This document shows, in pieces, positions 22,374 to 31,904 of a stretch of 64,000 nucleotides of DNA; the first letter of the stretch is position 1, and the number at the start of each line of letters is the position of its first letter. The notes beneath the pieces were generated by a model that made no database searches, was not told the origin of the DNA, and saw only the letters and a list, made by a program, of their open reading frames with translations. This DNA comes from Peptoniphilaceae bacterium (lineage in GTDB: Bacteria > Bacillota > Clostridia > Tissierellales > Peptoniphilaceae), in the NCBI GenBank assembly GCA_028723425.1, contig JAQYEZ010000038.1, positions 1-64,000 on the forward strand, given 5' to 3'. Both the position numbers and the translations under genes were made by a program.

Positions 22374-25322
22374 ATGTATAAAAAAATCTCCGCTATAGTT
22401 TTAAAAGTGATATTAACTGCAATTTTTATTATTGGACTTTTTGTGACTGTTTTTGCAGGTCTTGCAGCAGGGTCAATCCTTGAAGTAATGAAAAAGAGTC
22501 CAGCCATAGATGCAGAAAGTATAAAATATGAAATGAGTGAAAACTCAACTATAGTCGATAAAGATGGAAAAGAACTCGAGTCTATAAGAACATCGGAATA
22601 CAGAGATATAATAGACTTCAAACAAATGCCTCAGTATTTGAAAGATGCTTTTGTCGCTGTAGAAGATGAGAGATTCTACGACCACCATGGTATAGACCCA
22701 CTTTCAATTGTAGGCTCTATGCTTGCTAATATAGAACAAGGTGCCATAGTAAGAGGTGGTTCCACACTTACTCAACAGCTAGCAAGAAACACCTATCTTT
22801 CTAATGATCAAACTTATGAAAGAAAGATTAAAGAAATATATCTAGCCTTAGAAATAGAAGATAAACTAAATAAAGATGAAATATTAGAAGCTTATATGAA
22901 CAGGGTATTTTTAGGGCAAAATTCTTTTGGTGTACAAGCTGCGGCCAAAACTTACTTTAATAAAGAAGCCAAAGATTTAAGCTTAGCAGAATGTGCTGCC
23001 ATGGCAGGTATTGTACAATCACCTACAAACTTTGCTCTGTACAAATCAATACCAACCAGTGAAATAACTGATCAAAGAGTATTGGGTGAGTTTTCAATTG
23101 ATGGAGAAAAATACTCAGCTGTTTATAATGAGGCTCCTTTGGAAAGAGCCAAATATGTTCTAAAGAAAATGTTGGAAAATGGTTACATCAACCAAGACAA
23201 ATACCAACAAGCTTTAAGCGAAGATGTTGCTAGCGAAATTCAACCGCCAGAGAGAAATTTAGAAAATACTTCCTCCTACTTTAATAGCTTACTAGAAAAA
23301 CAAGTTGTTAAAAAGTTGATGGATATATACAATATCAACGAAACTCAAGCCTGGGATAAGTTAAACTATGGTGGCCTCAAAATTACAACAACTCTTAATC
23401 AAGATATGCAAATGAGCTTGGAAGATTTATATGAAAACTTTTCATCATATATAGTAGGTCCAAGTCAAGGATGGAATTCTCCACCTTTACTAGCCTTACA
23501 ATATGATAATTATGGAAACATATTGGATAGAGATGGTAAACTTATTTATTGGAAAAAATCTAATCTTATTAACGATAACAACGAAGTAAGCCTAAGACCA
23601 GATGAAGCTTATTATGATGAAACGGGAAATTTGATTATTAACTCCTACAAGTTAAAATTAAATAAAACCAGCCTAGTCTTTGATGATTACTACACTTTAG
23701 ATGATGAAAATTCCAATCTTAGAACCCATAAAACGGGCTTTATTAACTTCTCTTCTAATGATGTAATTTCAAAGGATAGTGAAGGTAATATAAAAATTTC
23801 AAAATCCTATCTTAATAATCATAAGGACTTTGCTATAAGTAATGATAATGGTTCTATTTCAATAAATAAGGATTACTACGATATAGATTTAGAAGGAGTC
23901 ATCCAACCACAAGCTTCAACAGTAATAGTTGATCAAAAAACTGGTCAAATACAAGCTATCATGGGCGGACGTAATCAACAAGGCATAAGAATCCTAAACA
24001 GAGCCTCAGCTCAACCAAGACAACCAGGTTCATCTATTAAACCTATTGCAACTTACACAGCTGCTTTAGATAATGGCTACAATCTTGCCACAGGAATTGA
24101 TGATATTCCATTTATGAGAAACGAAGATGGTCAAATATGGCCAGAAAACGTCTATAAATCTTATAAGGGAATTGTATCCTTAAGAAAATCTATAGAATTT
24201 TCTATTAATACTAATGCAGTTAGAACCTTAGATAAAATTGGAATAGATACATCAAAAAAATACTTAAAGAATTTTGGAATAATAAAAGAAAATCCCGATG
24301 ATGATAACTTTGTATCCAAAGAAGAAGATAGTCAAACTAATGATGAGAATTTGGCTGCTTTAGGACTTGGTGCTATGACCAATGGTCTTACAACCCTAGA
24401 TATGACAGGTGCCTATGCGGCTCTTGCTAATGGAGGAGAATATATAGAACCCTTGACTTTCTCAAAAATAGAAGATAACCATGGCAAGATAATTTTTTCA
24501 AGCAAGGATGCAAATAAAAACAAAGTAACAAGCAAAGAAACTGCTTATCAAATGACCTCTGCCCTACAATCAACTGCTCAATCTTATGAAACTATAGGAT
24601 TAAATGGCAACGACTTTGCGGCAAAGACAGGAACATCAGAATATAATACCGACTTTTGGTGTATGGGTTATACGCCTCAATACACAGTTGGACTTTGGGT
24701 TGGAGCTGACAATCAAAACTTATCCTTGAGCGGATATTCTTATCAGGTAGCTGGAAGTTTTTGGTCTGTCATAAACAATAAAATTTTAGAAGGAAAAGAA
24801 GTAGAACATTTTGAAGAGCCTGAAGGTATAATCCATGCCAAGGTTGATACGATCTCTGGCAAACTACCAACCCAACAATCTTATGCTGATCCAAGAGGAA
24901 CAGTCATAGATGAAATTTTCTCAAAAGATAATCTTCCAACAGAAGAAGATGATATGCACGTTTGGGTAACAGTAGATTCTAGAAATAATCTTTTGGCTTC
25001 TATGATAACTCCAAACGAATTTAAAGTAACTAGGTCCTTTGTAGATAGGAAAGGATCCTATGACCCAAGTCAATGGGATAACATAATTCCTGAAGACTGG
25101 AAATACGGACCACCTACTTCATATTCTAACCTTGGACAAGAACCAAAAGAAGATGAAAAAGACAAAGATAAAGAAGATAAAGACAAAGATCCAGATAAGG
25201 ATAAGGAGACCGATAAGGATAAAGATTCTGAAAATCCAACCGATGATCCTAAAGATTTGCTAAAACCTGTAACGGATGCCCTAAATCAAATCATAAATGC
25301 AGGTAAAAGAAATAATAATTAG
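22374..25322 (+). CDS. Class A penicillin-binding protein (PBP1A family) with Asp/Lys-rich tail
   Basis: EDERFYDHHGIDP and GGSTLTQQLARN glycosyltransferase motifs; QPGSSIKP (SxxK), SIN, KTGTSE transpeptidase motifs. Confidence 0.96.
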   Translation: MYKKISAIVLKVILTAIFIIGLFVTVFAGLAAGSILEVMKKSPAIDAESIKYEMSENSTIVDKDGKELESIRTSEYRDIIDFKQMPQYLKDAFVAVEDERFYDHHGIDPLSIVGSMLANIEQGAIVRGGSTLTQQLARNTYLSNDQTYERKIKEIYLALEIEDKLNKDEILEAYMNRVFLGQNSFGVQAAAKTYFNKEAKDLSLAECAAMAGIVQSPTNFALYKSIPTSEITDQRVLGEFSIDGEKYSAVYNEAPLERAKYVLKKMLENGYINQDKYQQALSEDVASEIQPPERNLENTSSYFNSLLEKQVVKKLMDIYNINETQAWDKLNYGGLKITTTLNQDMQMSLEDLYENFSSYIVGPSQGWNSPPLLALQYDNYGNILDRDGKLIYWKKSNLINDNNEVSLRPDEAYYDETGNLIINSYKLKLNKTSLVFDDYYTLDDENSNLRTHKTGFINFSSNDVISKDSEGNIKISKSYLNNHKDFAISNDNGSISINKDYYDIDLEGVIQPQASTVIVDQKTGQIQAIMGGRNQQGIRILNRASAQPRQPGSSIKPIATYTAALDNGYNLATGIDDIPFMRNEDGQIWPENVYKSYKGIVSLRKSIEFSINTNAVRTLDKIGIDTSKKYLKNFGIIKENPDDDNFVSKEEDSQTNDENLAALGLGAMTNGLTTLDMTGAYAALANGGEYIEPLTFSKIEDNHGKIIFSSKDANKNKVTSKETAYQMTSALQSTAQSYETIGLNGNDFAAKTGTSEYNTDFWCMGYTPQYTVGLWVGADNQNLSLSGYSYQVAGSFWSVINNKILEGKEVEHFEEPEGIIHAKVDTISGKLPTQQSYADPRGTVIDEIFSKDNLPTEEDDMHVWVTVDSRNNLLASMITPNEFKVTRSFVDRKGSYDPSQWDNIIPEDWKYGPPTSYSNLGQEPKEDEKDKDKEDKDKDPDKDKETDKDKDSENPTDDPKDLLKPVTDALNQIINAGKRNNN

Positions 25323-25360
25323 TAATTTATATTTTAAATATAAAGCTCTAAATGAGTGCA

Positions 25361-25394
25361 TTTTAATAGAGGTGGAAGACCACCTCTATTAAAA
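25361..25394. terminator. Terminator, perfect 15-bp stem
   Basis: ttttaatagaggtgg-aaga-ccacctctattaaaa. Confidence 0.85.
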
Positions 25395-25433
25395 TATATA
25401 AAATTTTCTATAGAGTTTTCATAAATTTTTTCT

Positions 25434-25946
25434 TTAAATACTTATTGAATCCAAAAACAAATCTTTTTTATTCTTATTATCGATAATTATTATTTTCTTT
25501 TCTAGCTTTATTTCATTTAACTTACAAAGAATTTTCTTTCTATCATCTTTTTCAAAATTAATTAGCCAATTAATATATTTCAAATTTATTTTTCCTGTAT
25601 GATCAAGGTCTGGATCCTTATTATCTGCATTGTCCTCAGTAAAATTTTTCTTTAAAGATTGAGTAAGATTTGTAGAAGTTTTAAAATCCAAAAAGATAAT
25701 AGTATCTGATGCTTGTATTCTTAAATCCAAAGTTGACATATAGTTGCCATCAAAGATAAATTTATCATGATTTCTTATAATATCTTTTTGTATCTCTATG
25801 AACTCTTCTTCACTTATATGGTGGTCCTTATCCTTCCACCAAATTTTATTTAAATAAAAAACTTCTATTCCGAGTTTTTCTCCCAACTCTCTTGCAAGAG
25901 TAGATTTGCCCGAGCCACCTGCTCCAATAATTGAAATTTTCTCCAT
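25434..25946 (-). CDS. Adenylate kinase-like P-loop NTPase (FlaR/topology modulation family)
   Basis: MEKISIIGAGGSGKSTLARELGEKLGIEVFYLNKIWW; start at internal Met with upstream gaggaatt RBS. Confidence 0.85.
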   Translation of the reverse strand: MEKISIIGAGGSGKSTLARELGEKLGIEVFYLNKIWWKDKDHHISEEEFIEIQKDIIRNHDKFIFDGNYMSTLDLRIQASDTIIFLDFKTSTNLTQSLKKNFTEDNADNKDPDLDHTGKINLKYINWLINFEKDDRKKILCKLNEIKLEKKIIIIDNKNKKDLFLDSISI

Positions 25947-26022
25947 AATTCCTCCATGTCGAGTAATTATACTAGTAAATTTATATTTGTAAAACAAGAA
26001 AATACTTAAATTTCTAATTTAA

Positions 26023-26085
26023 TATAGCGCTATGTCTGTTTATTATAACGCTATGTCTGTTTATTATAGTGCTATGTCTATATTA
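26023..26085. repeat. Three 21-bp tandem repeats overlapping the thyA 3' end
   Basis: tatagcgctatgtctgtttat / tataacgctatgtctgtttat / tatagtgctatgtctatatta. Confidence 0.95.
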
Positions 26086-26927
26086 TATTTTTTATCATTA
26101 GGTTGATAATCTACTAGCTTAAAGTCATCTATGGTGAAATCTTTGAATTCTTTGACAGCTGGATTTATTATAAGCTTTGGAATCTTAGTTTCATCATAAG
26201 TATTTCCCATAATATCCTCAACTATTGGTATGTGCCTTTTATATATATGAGCATTTTGAATAAAGTGAACAAATTGACCTGGTTTAAATCCTGTTACTTG
26301 GCTAACCATTCTCATAAGGGCATAATATTGAAAAGCATTTATACCTCCAGGTGCAGCTGCTGCCAAAAAATCTCCTGATCTTTGGATTAAAGTCATATTT
26401 AAATAATCTCCCGTTACTGTCCACATAGTCAAAAATGCACATGGTATTAAAGTCATATCAGACAAATCATCGACATCATAGAGTGACATTATAAGTCTTC
26501 TATTTAGAGGATTATCTCTAAGTTGTTCTATAAGCCTGTCAATTTGATTTGTTATTTTCTTGGTTTCTGGAGAAACAAACTCCTTATTTATTTGATAGCC
26601 ATAGGCTTTTCCAAGATTTCCCTCTTTATTTTTCCATGAATCCCAATATTTTACCTTATACTTACGAGCCAATAAATTTACATCATTTGACCTGTCTTTA
26701 TAAATCCATAAGATTTCTTTGATAGCAGACTTCCAAAATATTTTCCTTAAGCTAATTATAGGGACAACTCCTTTCTCATAGGTCACTACTTGTTGGGGTA
26801 AATATTTTGTATAAGCCTTGTTTCCATCTTCCCAAACTGGTCTTACATCATTTTTTCTTTCTTCTTCATCATAACCATTTTCTAGAATATTTTTTGCAAA
26901 TTCTATATATTTTTTATTTACATCCAT
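26064..26927 (-). CDS. thyA: Thymidylate synthase
   Basis: RRLIMSLYDVDDLSDMTLIPCAFLTMWTV active-site region, QRSGDFLAAAAPGGINAFQYYALMRM; internal Met chosen as start. Confidence 0.93.
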   Translation of the reverse strand: MDVNKKYIEFAKNILENGYDEEERKNDVRPVWEDGNKAYTKYLPQQVVTYEKGVVPIISLRKIFWKSAIKEILWIYKDRSNDVNLLARKYKVKYWDSWKNKEGNLGKAYGYQINKEFVSPETKKITNQIDRLIEQLRDNPLNRRLIMSLYDVDDLSDMTLIPCAFLTMWTVTGDYLNMTLIQRSGDFLAAAAPGGINAFQYYALMRMVSQVTGFKPGQFVHFIQNAHIYKRHIPIVEDIMGNTYDETKIPKLIINPAVKEFKDFTIDDFKLVDYQPNDKKYNIDIAL

Positions 26928-27028
26928 AATACTTTTATTATATATGATATTTGTAATCTTTGCATCAAAAAAGACTTTTAAAATAAACAAAAGTCCTTAT
27001 TGATTATAATAATTATTTAACGATTCTC

Positions 27029-27271
27029 TTATTTTTTCCCTTGAATAGCATTGATAATGGCAAGTAAAATTACTGCTCCTACAACGCCAACAACAATTTG
27101 ACCGATATTACCGCCAGCTTTAAGACCAAAAAGTCCAAATACCCATGAACCAATGGCTCCGCCAATAATACCAACAATAACATTAGCTATGATACCCATT
27201 TGAGCATCTTTCTTCATTATCATACTAGCTATCCAGCCAGCAATTCCGCCTAAAATTAATGACCAAATCAT
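27029..27271 (-). CDS. GlsB/YeaQ/YmgE family membrane protein
   Basis: Small Gly-rich membrane protein: GGIAGWIASMIMKKDAQMGIIANVIVGIIGGAIGSWVFG. Confidence 0.92.
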   Translation of the reverse strand: MIWSLILGGIAGWIASMIMKKDAQMGIIANVIVGIIGGAIGSWVFGLFGLKAGGNIGQIVVGVVGAVILLAIINAIQGKK

Positions 27272-27457
27272 ATTATTCTCTCCTTTATTTTATTGATTGT
27301 ATTATATTTATACCCATTTTTTAGATTTTAATCATGAATTAATAATAATAAGATTTTCTTGAAATTACCTTGTCTAAAAATAGGGCTATATTTACTTTTT
27401 TTGCTTAGCTAAATAAATTAAAAATACGTGGTATAATAAGAAATGAGGTGAAAACTT

Positions 27458-28171
27458 ATGAATGATATTAATATTTTGATAATAGAAGATGAAGAAATCA
27501 TCGCTAATATAATAAAGACAGCTTTGGAAAAAGAAGGTTATAAGGTATTTTTAGCCTTTGATGGCAAAGTAGGTTTGGAAATTTTTGACCAAAACCAAAT
27601 AGATTTAGTAATACTTGACCTTATGCTTCCAAAAGTATCTGGAGAAGAAGTAATAAAAGAAATCAGATCTAAATCTGAAGTTCCAGTTATTATGACTACT
27701 GCAAAGATTGATGAAGAAAATATTATTAATGGTCTAAGGCTTGGAGCTGATGATTATATAAAAAAACCTTATTCATACAAAGAATTAGTAGAAAGAGTAA
27801 AAACTGTATTAAGAAGAATTGAAAAATACAACCTTCCAAGGGCCGACTTAATCATCACAACCGATGGTAGGCTTGAAATGGATTTAGAATATAATAGATT
27901 TTTTAAAGACGGCAAGGAAGTTTTTTTAACCAAAAATGAATTTCAAATTATTAAAACTCTTTTCTCAAATCCTAACAAGATTTTTACAAGAGAGGAAATT
28001 ATTGAACTTACCTTTGGTTATGACTACGATGCCTATGATAGAGCTATAGATACCCACATCAAAAATATTCGTCAAAAAATTGAAGATGATCCAAAAAAAC
28101 CAGTTTATATTAAAACTATTTATGGAATGGGCTATAAGTCTGGTGGCTTAGATGACGACATTAAAAAATAA
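27458..28171 (+). CDS. OmpR/PhoB-type response regulator
   Basis: Receiver (IIEDEE, LDLMLP, KKPYSYKEL) and winged-helix C-terminus. Confidence 0.96.
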   Translation: MNDINILIIEDEEIIANIIKTALEKEGYKVFLAFDGKVGLEIFDQNQIDLVILDLMLPKVSGEEVIKEIRSKSEVPVIMTTAKIDEENIINGLRLGADDYIKKPYSYKELVERVKTVLRRIEKYNLPRADLIITTDGRLEMDLEYNRFFKDGKEVFLTKNEFQIIKTLFSNPNKIFTREEIIELTFGYDYDAYDRAIDTHIKNIRQKIEDDPKKPVYIKTIYGMGYKSGGLDDDIKK

Positions 28172-29468
28172 AATTTTAAAAAACTTTATAGCCGGCATCC
28201 TTGCCTGCATACTTATTTTTTCTATCTTGGTATCATTTTTACTGGGAAGAATTTCAAGAAATTATATAGAACAAACCCAATATATAAAACCTGACAAAGT
28301 AAAAAATGAATTCCAATATATAATGGCAAAAAATAATACCCATCTTTTAAGTGAAAGACTTTTGGAATATTCAAAAAGAGAAGATGTAAATATAGAAGTA
28401 CTTGATTCAGACAAAACCTCTATTCTTAGGGTTGATGGCCTTAAGAATATTCCCAAATCACTTCTTGAAACAAAAAAGTATTCCTTAGTTTCTCCAGAAG
28501 ATAAGGAGTATATTGGTGAACTTCAAATTACATATGAAAAGCAAAGTGATGCAGTAGAAGAATTAAGAAAAAATTTTACTGCATCTGTTCTTATTGCTAT
28601 AACTTTTTCTATATCAATTGGAGGAATCATAGCCCTTATTTTATCTTATAACATTACAAAACCAATAATCTCTATTTCTGATGCTACTTTAAAGATTAGA
28701 GATGGTGACTATGATATTAAACTTGATGAGTCTGTTATAGAGGAACTTGAAAACTTAAAGGAGAATATTACCTATCTTTCTATTAACCTTAAAAACCAAG
28801 AAAATATTAGAAAACAATATGCTCAAGATATATCTCATGAATTAAGAACGCCTCTAACCAACCTTCAACTTTATATAGAAGCTCTAAAAGATGGACTTGT
28901 AGATTTAAATGATGAAACCTTGGATATGATCTTAAATGAAGTATTAAGATTAAACACCTTAGTAACTAATCTAAATAAAACTTTCCAAGATAATATAGAA
29001 TATATGAAAGTAAATAAAGAATCCTTTAACCTTTCCAAGCACTTAGACCTTATTGTAAAAAACTTTATGCCTAGGTCCAAGGCAAATAATATAAATTTTG
29101 CTACAAAAATCCAAGAAAATGTAATAATATATTCTGATAAGGAAAAAATTACCCAAATTGTCCAAAACTTGATATCAAACGCCTTTAAAGCTATTGGTGA
29201 AGATGGAAATATAACTATAAAACTTACAGAAAATAAAGAAAAGATTATTATTGATGTTGAAGATGACGGTGTTGGTATAAGTAAAGAAAGACTACCTATG
29301 ATTTTTGGTAGATTTTATAGGATTGACGATGCAAGAAATACCAAAGAAAATGGACTCGGTCTGGGTCTTTCTATTACAAAAAACTTTGTCGAATCTTTGG
29401 GAGGAAGAATTAAAGTTTCATCCGAACTTGGCAAGGGTACAAAGTTTACCGTAAGTTTTTCCAAATAA
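28152..29468 (+). CDS. Sensor histidine kinase (HAMP, HisKA, HATPase)
   Basis: DISHELRTPLTNLQ H-box, N-box, DDGVGISKERL; overlaps the response regulator. Confidence 0.96.
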   Translation: MTTLKNKILKNFIAGILACILIFSILVSFLLGRISRNYIEQTQYIKPDKVKNEFQYIMAKNNTHLLSERLLEYSKREDVNIEVLDSDKTSILRVDGLKNIPKSLLETKKYSLVSPEDKEYIGELQITYEKQSDAVEELRKNFTASVLIAITFSISIGGIIALILSYNITKPIISISDATLKIRDGDYDIKLDESVIEELENLKENITYLSINLKNQENIRKQYAQDISHELRTPLTNLQLYIEALKDGLVDLNDETLDMILNEVLRLNTLVTNLNKTFQDNIEYMKVNKESFNLSKHLDLIVKNFMPRSKANNINFATKIQENVIIYSDKEKITQIVQNLISNAFKAIGEDGNITIKLTENKEKIIIDVEDDGVGISKERLPMIFGRFYRIDDARNTKENGLGLGLSITKNFVESLGGRIKVSSELGKGTKFTVSFSK

Positions 29469-29487
29469 TTTATAAATAGGAAAATAT

Positions 29488-30858
29488 ATGAGAAAAAAAA
29501 GAAAAATAAGCCCTTCCAGGGATAAATATATTAAACAAAGAAAAAAAGATGTGACTATCAAACAAAAAAGTCCATCTTCTAGAAAAAGAGCCCAAAAAAG
29601 AAAAAAGCAAATGCAAAAAGTCTATAGAAGAAGAAGGATAATCCTAGCTTTTGCTTGTTTTCTTATAATTTTCGGTCTTGGTAATTTTGTTATTAACAAA
29701 ATAAACTCCTACGGCTCTTACTCCTATCCTAACTTTAGAGATCAAGTAAGAGAAGATATGGGCAAAGAGATTTTTATAGGGTCTACAGATGATAGATCCC
29801 TTACTACAGCAGAAAAACTTTCAGACCTTGAAACACTTTATGAGACTATTTCTAGAAACTATGCAGTAAGAGCATCAAACAGAGATGACTTTGTTAATTT
29901 TGTTAAAGCATATGAAATAACCAAAAAGAAGGTCCTACTAACCAAAACAGATCAAGAATATTTTGATCTTTTGATAAAATACACAGATCTTTTGGCCAAT
30001 AGCAGAAGTAAAATATTGGATAAAAAATCATACGATGACTTACTAGACTACTACAAAAACAACAACAAAACTTACAAGTCTAAAGTAATCCAAAATCCAC
30101 AGGCTGTAAATAGATACAAGAGAATGATTAGTGAAAAATATCCAGAAAAACAATCAATTTTTACTTTAAGATCTCATGTCTTAATTCTTTCAATGAATGA
30201 CTTTAAGCCAGGAAATATAAATAAGGATATCAAAGAATTTACAAAAATAATAGAGCAAAACCAAGGCTTATCAAAAATATTGATAGACCTTACAGACAAT
30301 GATTCTCTGGATAATGTATATTGGCAAAAATTCTTGCCTTTACTAGCTCACAAAAACTATGAGGATACTTATATGGTATTTTATAGGGGTCAAATAATTA
30401 ATAAGTCTCTGGAAGATATGAAAAAAGAAAATAAGAATTTCCAAACAACTTTTGTTAAAAATCAAGCTTCCAAGTATAGAGAAAAACTTGATCAAATTGA
30501 TTTAAATGACTATATGTATTATGATGAAGTTAAACTAAATTTAGAAAATGACAATAAGATTAAAAAAATGGGAATTTATGTAATTTTAAATGATAAATCT
30601 TCAAATGAAGCTATAAACTTTGCCAAATCCCTAAAAGAATCATCTGATGCTATGCTAATTAAAAATTCTAGCAAGACTGATCCTTCGCAAAATGATTTGA
30701 TAAATAACTATCCTGTTGACTTCTTTGTCCTTGAACATTCTGGGCTTTTGGTTTCTATAGACAATTCATTTTCAACAAAAAAAGATCAATCATATCTATC
30801 TTATGATCAATTCATAAATACGGATAACCCTCTTGAGGCTATCTTATCAACACTATAA
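29488..30858 (+). CDS. Membrane-anchored S41 peptidase-like protein, degenerate
   Basis: Very basic N-terminus, one TM (IILAFACFLIIFGLGNFVI); C-terminal ILIDLTDNDSLDNVYW and IYVILNDKSSNEAINFAKSLKES resemble S41 core strands. Confidence 0.5.
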   Translation: MRKKRKISPSRDKYIKQRKKDVTIKQKSPSSRKRAQKRKKQMQKVYRRRRIILAFACFLIIFGLGNFVINKINSYGSYSYPNFRDQVREDMGKEIFIGSTDDRSLTTAEKLSDLETLYETISRNYAVRASNRDDFVNFVKAYEITKKKVLLTKTDQEYFDLLIKYTDLLANSRSKILDKKSYDDLLDYYKNNNKTYKSKVIQNPQAVNRYKRMISEKYPEKQSIFTLRSHVLILSMNDFKPGNINKDIKEFTKIIEQNQGLSKILIDLTDNDSLDNVYWQKFLPLLAHKNYEDTYMVFYRGQIINKSLEDMKKENKNFQTTFVKNQASKYREKLDQIDLNDYMYYDEVKLNLENDNKIKKMGIYVILNDKSSNEAINFAKSLKESSDAMLIKNSSKTDPSQNDLINNYPVDFFVLEHSGLLVSIDNSFSTKKDQSYLSYDQFINTDNPLEAILSTL

Positions 30859-30864
30859 AAGCAG

Positions 30865-30903
30865 AGAGCTATTACTTATTTTTTATTTTGTAATAGCTCT
30901 TTT
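30865..30903. terminator. Terminator
   Basis: agagctattac...gtaatagctctttt hairpin. Confidence 0.75.
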
Positions 30904-30907
30904 AATC

Positions 30908-31894
30908 TTATATATTATCTGATGGGTAAATAATTCCAGCTCCAAGTCTTGCTTCTTCTACTAAGTTTAATACCTTTATTGAATGTTGAAGTTTTTCTTT
31001 CATCTTCTTATAATCTTTTTCTCTTATTATTCTTTCAAATTCCACAAACTCATAATATAGCCTGTGCTCATCATTTTGAACATTTATTCTTTTAGAATCT
31101 TTATTATTTAAATTCAAGTCAAAATATCTAACTTCATTTGGCACTTCAAAAACTATGGAGCCCTCATCGCCTTGTATTGTAGAATTTAATGGAGCGGTAG
31201 AATCTTTTGCTCCTATTGCTATAGCCTTAAAATCTCCATAATCTAAGCATAGGATACCTGATGTATCAATTCCTTTATTTACATTAGCAAGATAGGTTGA
31301 TTTTTGAGGTTGTCCAAATAGGTCAACCATAAGATGAATATTGTAGATATTTAAATCAACCAAGGCTCCCCCATCTTTGTTCACATCAAATACAGGTGCA
31401 ATTTTTCCTACTTTAAAGGCATCATATCTAGATGAATATTGAGAATAGTTAAAGCTTACTATTCTTACATTTCCTATTTCTTTAAGAGAATCTTTTATCT
31501 TTGCTACATTTGGCAAATAAATATTAGAAATTGCCTCTAGTAAAATAAGATTTTTATTTCTTGCAAGATCAATTAATTCATTTAATTGTCTGCTATTAGA
31601 AGTAAATGGTTTTTCACAAATTACATGCTTATTTGCCTTTAAAGCTTTTTTTGCCATATCATAATGCAAAAAATTTGGAACTGCTATATAAGTAACCTCT
31701 ACATCAGGATCATTTAGCAAATCTTCTCCCGTTTTATATGCTTTTTTTATCCCATATTCTTCTTTTAATTGTTGACATTTTTCATAAGATCTTTCTGTAG
31801 AGCCAATAGCTTCAAGTTCTATATCCTCAATTTTTCCAATAAAACTTAGGACATCTTTTACTATTTTGCCACTACCTATTATCCCTAATTTCAT
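30908..31894 (-). CDS. Gfo/Idh/MocA family oxidoreductase
   Basis: LGIIGSGKIV Rossmann; KHVICEKPF. Confidence 0.93.
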   Translation of the reverse strand: MKLGIIGSGKIVKDVLSFIGKIEDIELEAIGSTERSYEKCQQLKEEYGIKKAYKTGEDLLNDPDVEVTYIAVPNFLHYDMAKKALKANKHVICEKPFTSNSRQLNELIDLARNKNLILLEAISNIYLPNVAKIKDSLKEIGNVRIVSFNYSQYSSRYDAFKVGKIAPVFDVNKDGGALVDLNIYNIHLMVDLFGQPQKSTYLANVNKGIDTSGILCLDYGDFKAIAIGAKDSTAPLNSTIQGDEGSIVFEVPNEVRYFDLNLNNKDSKRINVQNDEHRLYYEFVEFERIIREKDYKKMKEKLQHSIKVLNLVEEARLGAGIIYPSDNI

Positions 31895-31904
31895 ATAACC
31901 TCCA

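Noticed and set aside
26023-26085. Possible CRISPR-like array
   Set aside because: Contiguous 21-bp tandem units with no spacers; tandem repeat only.
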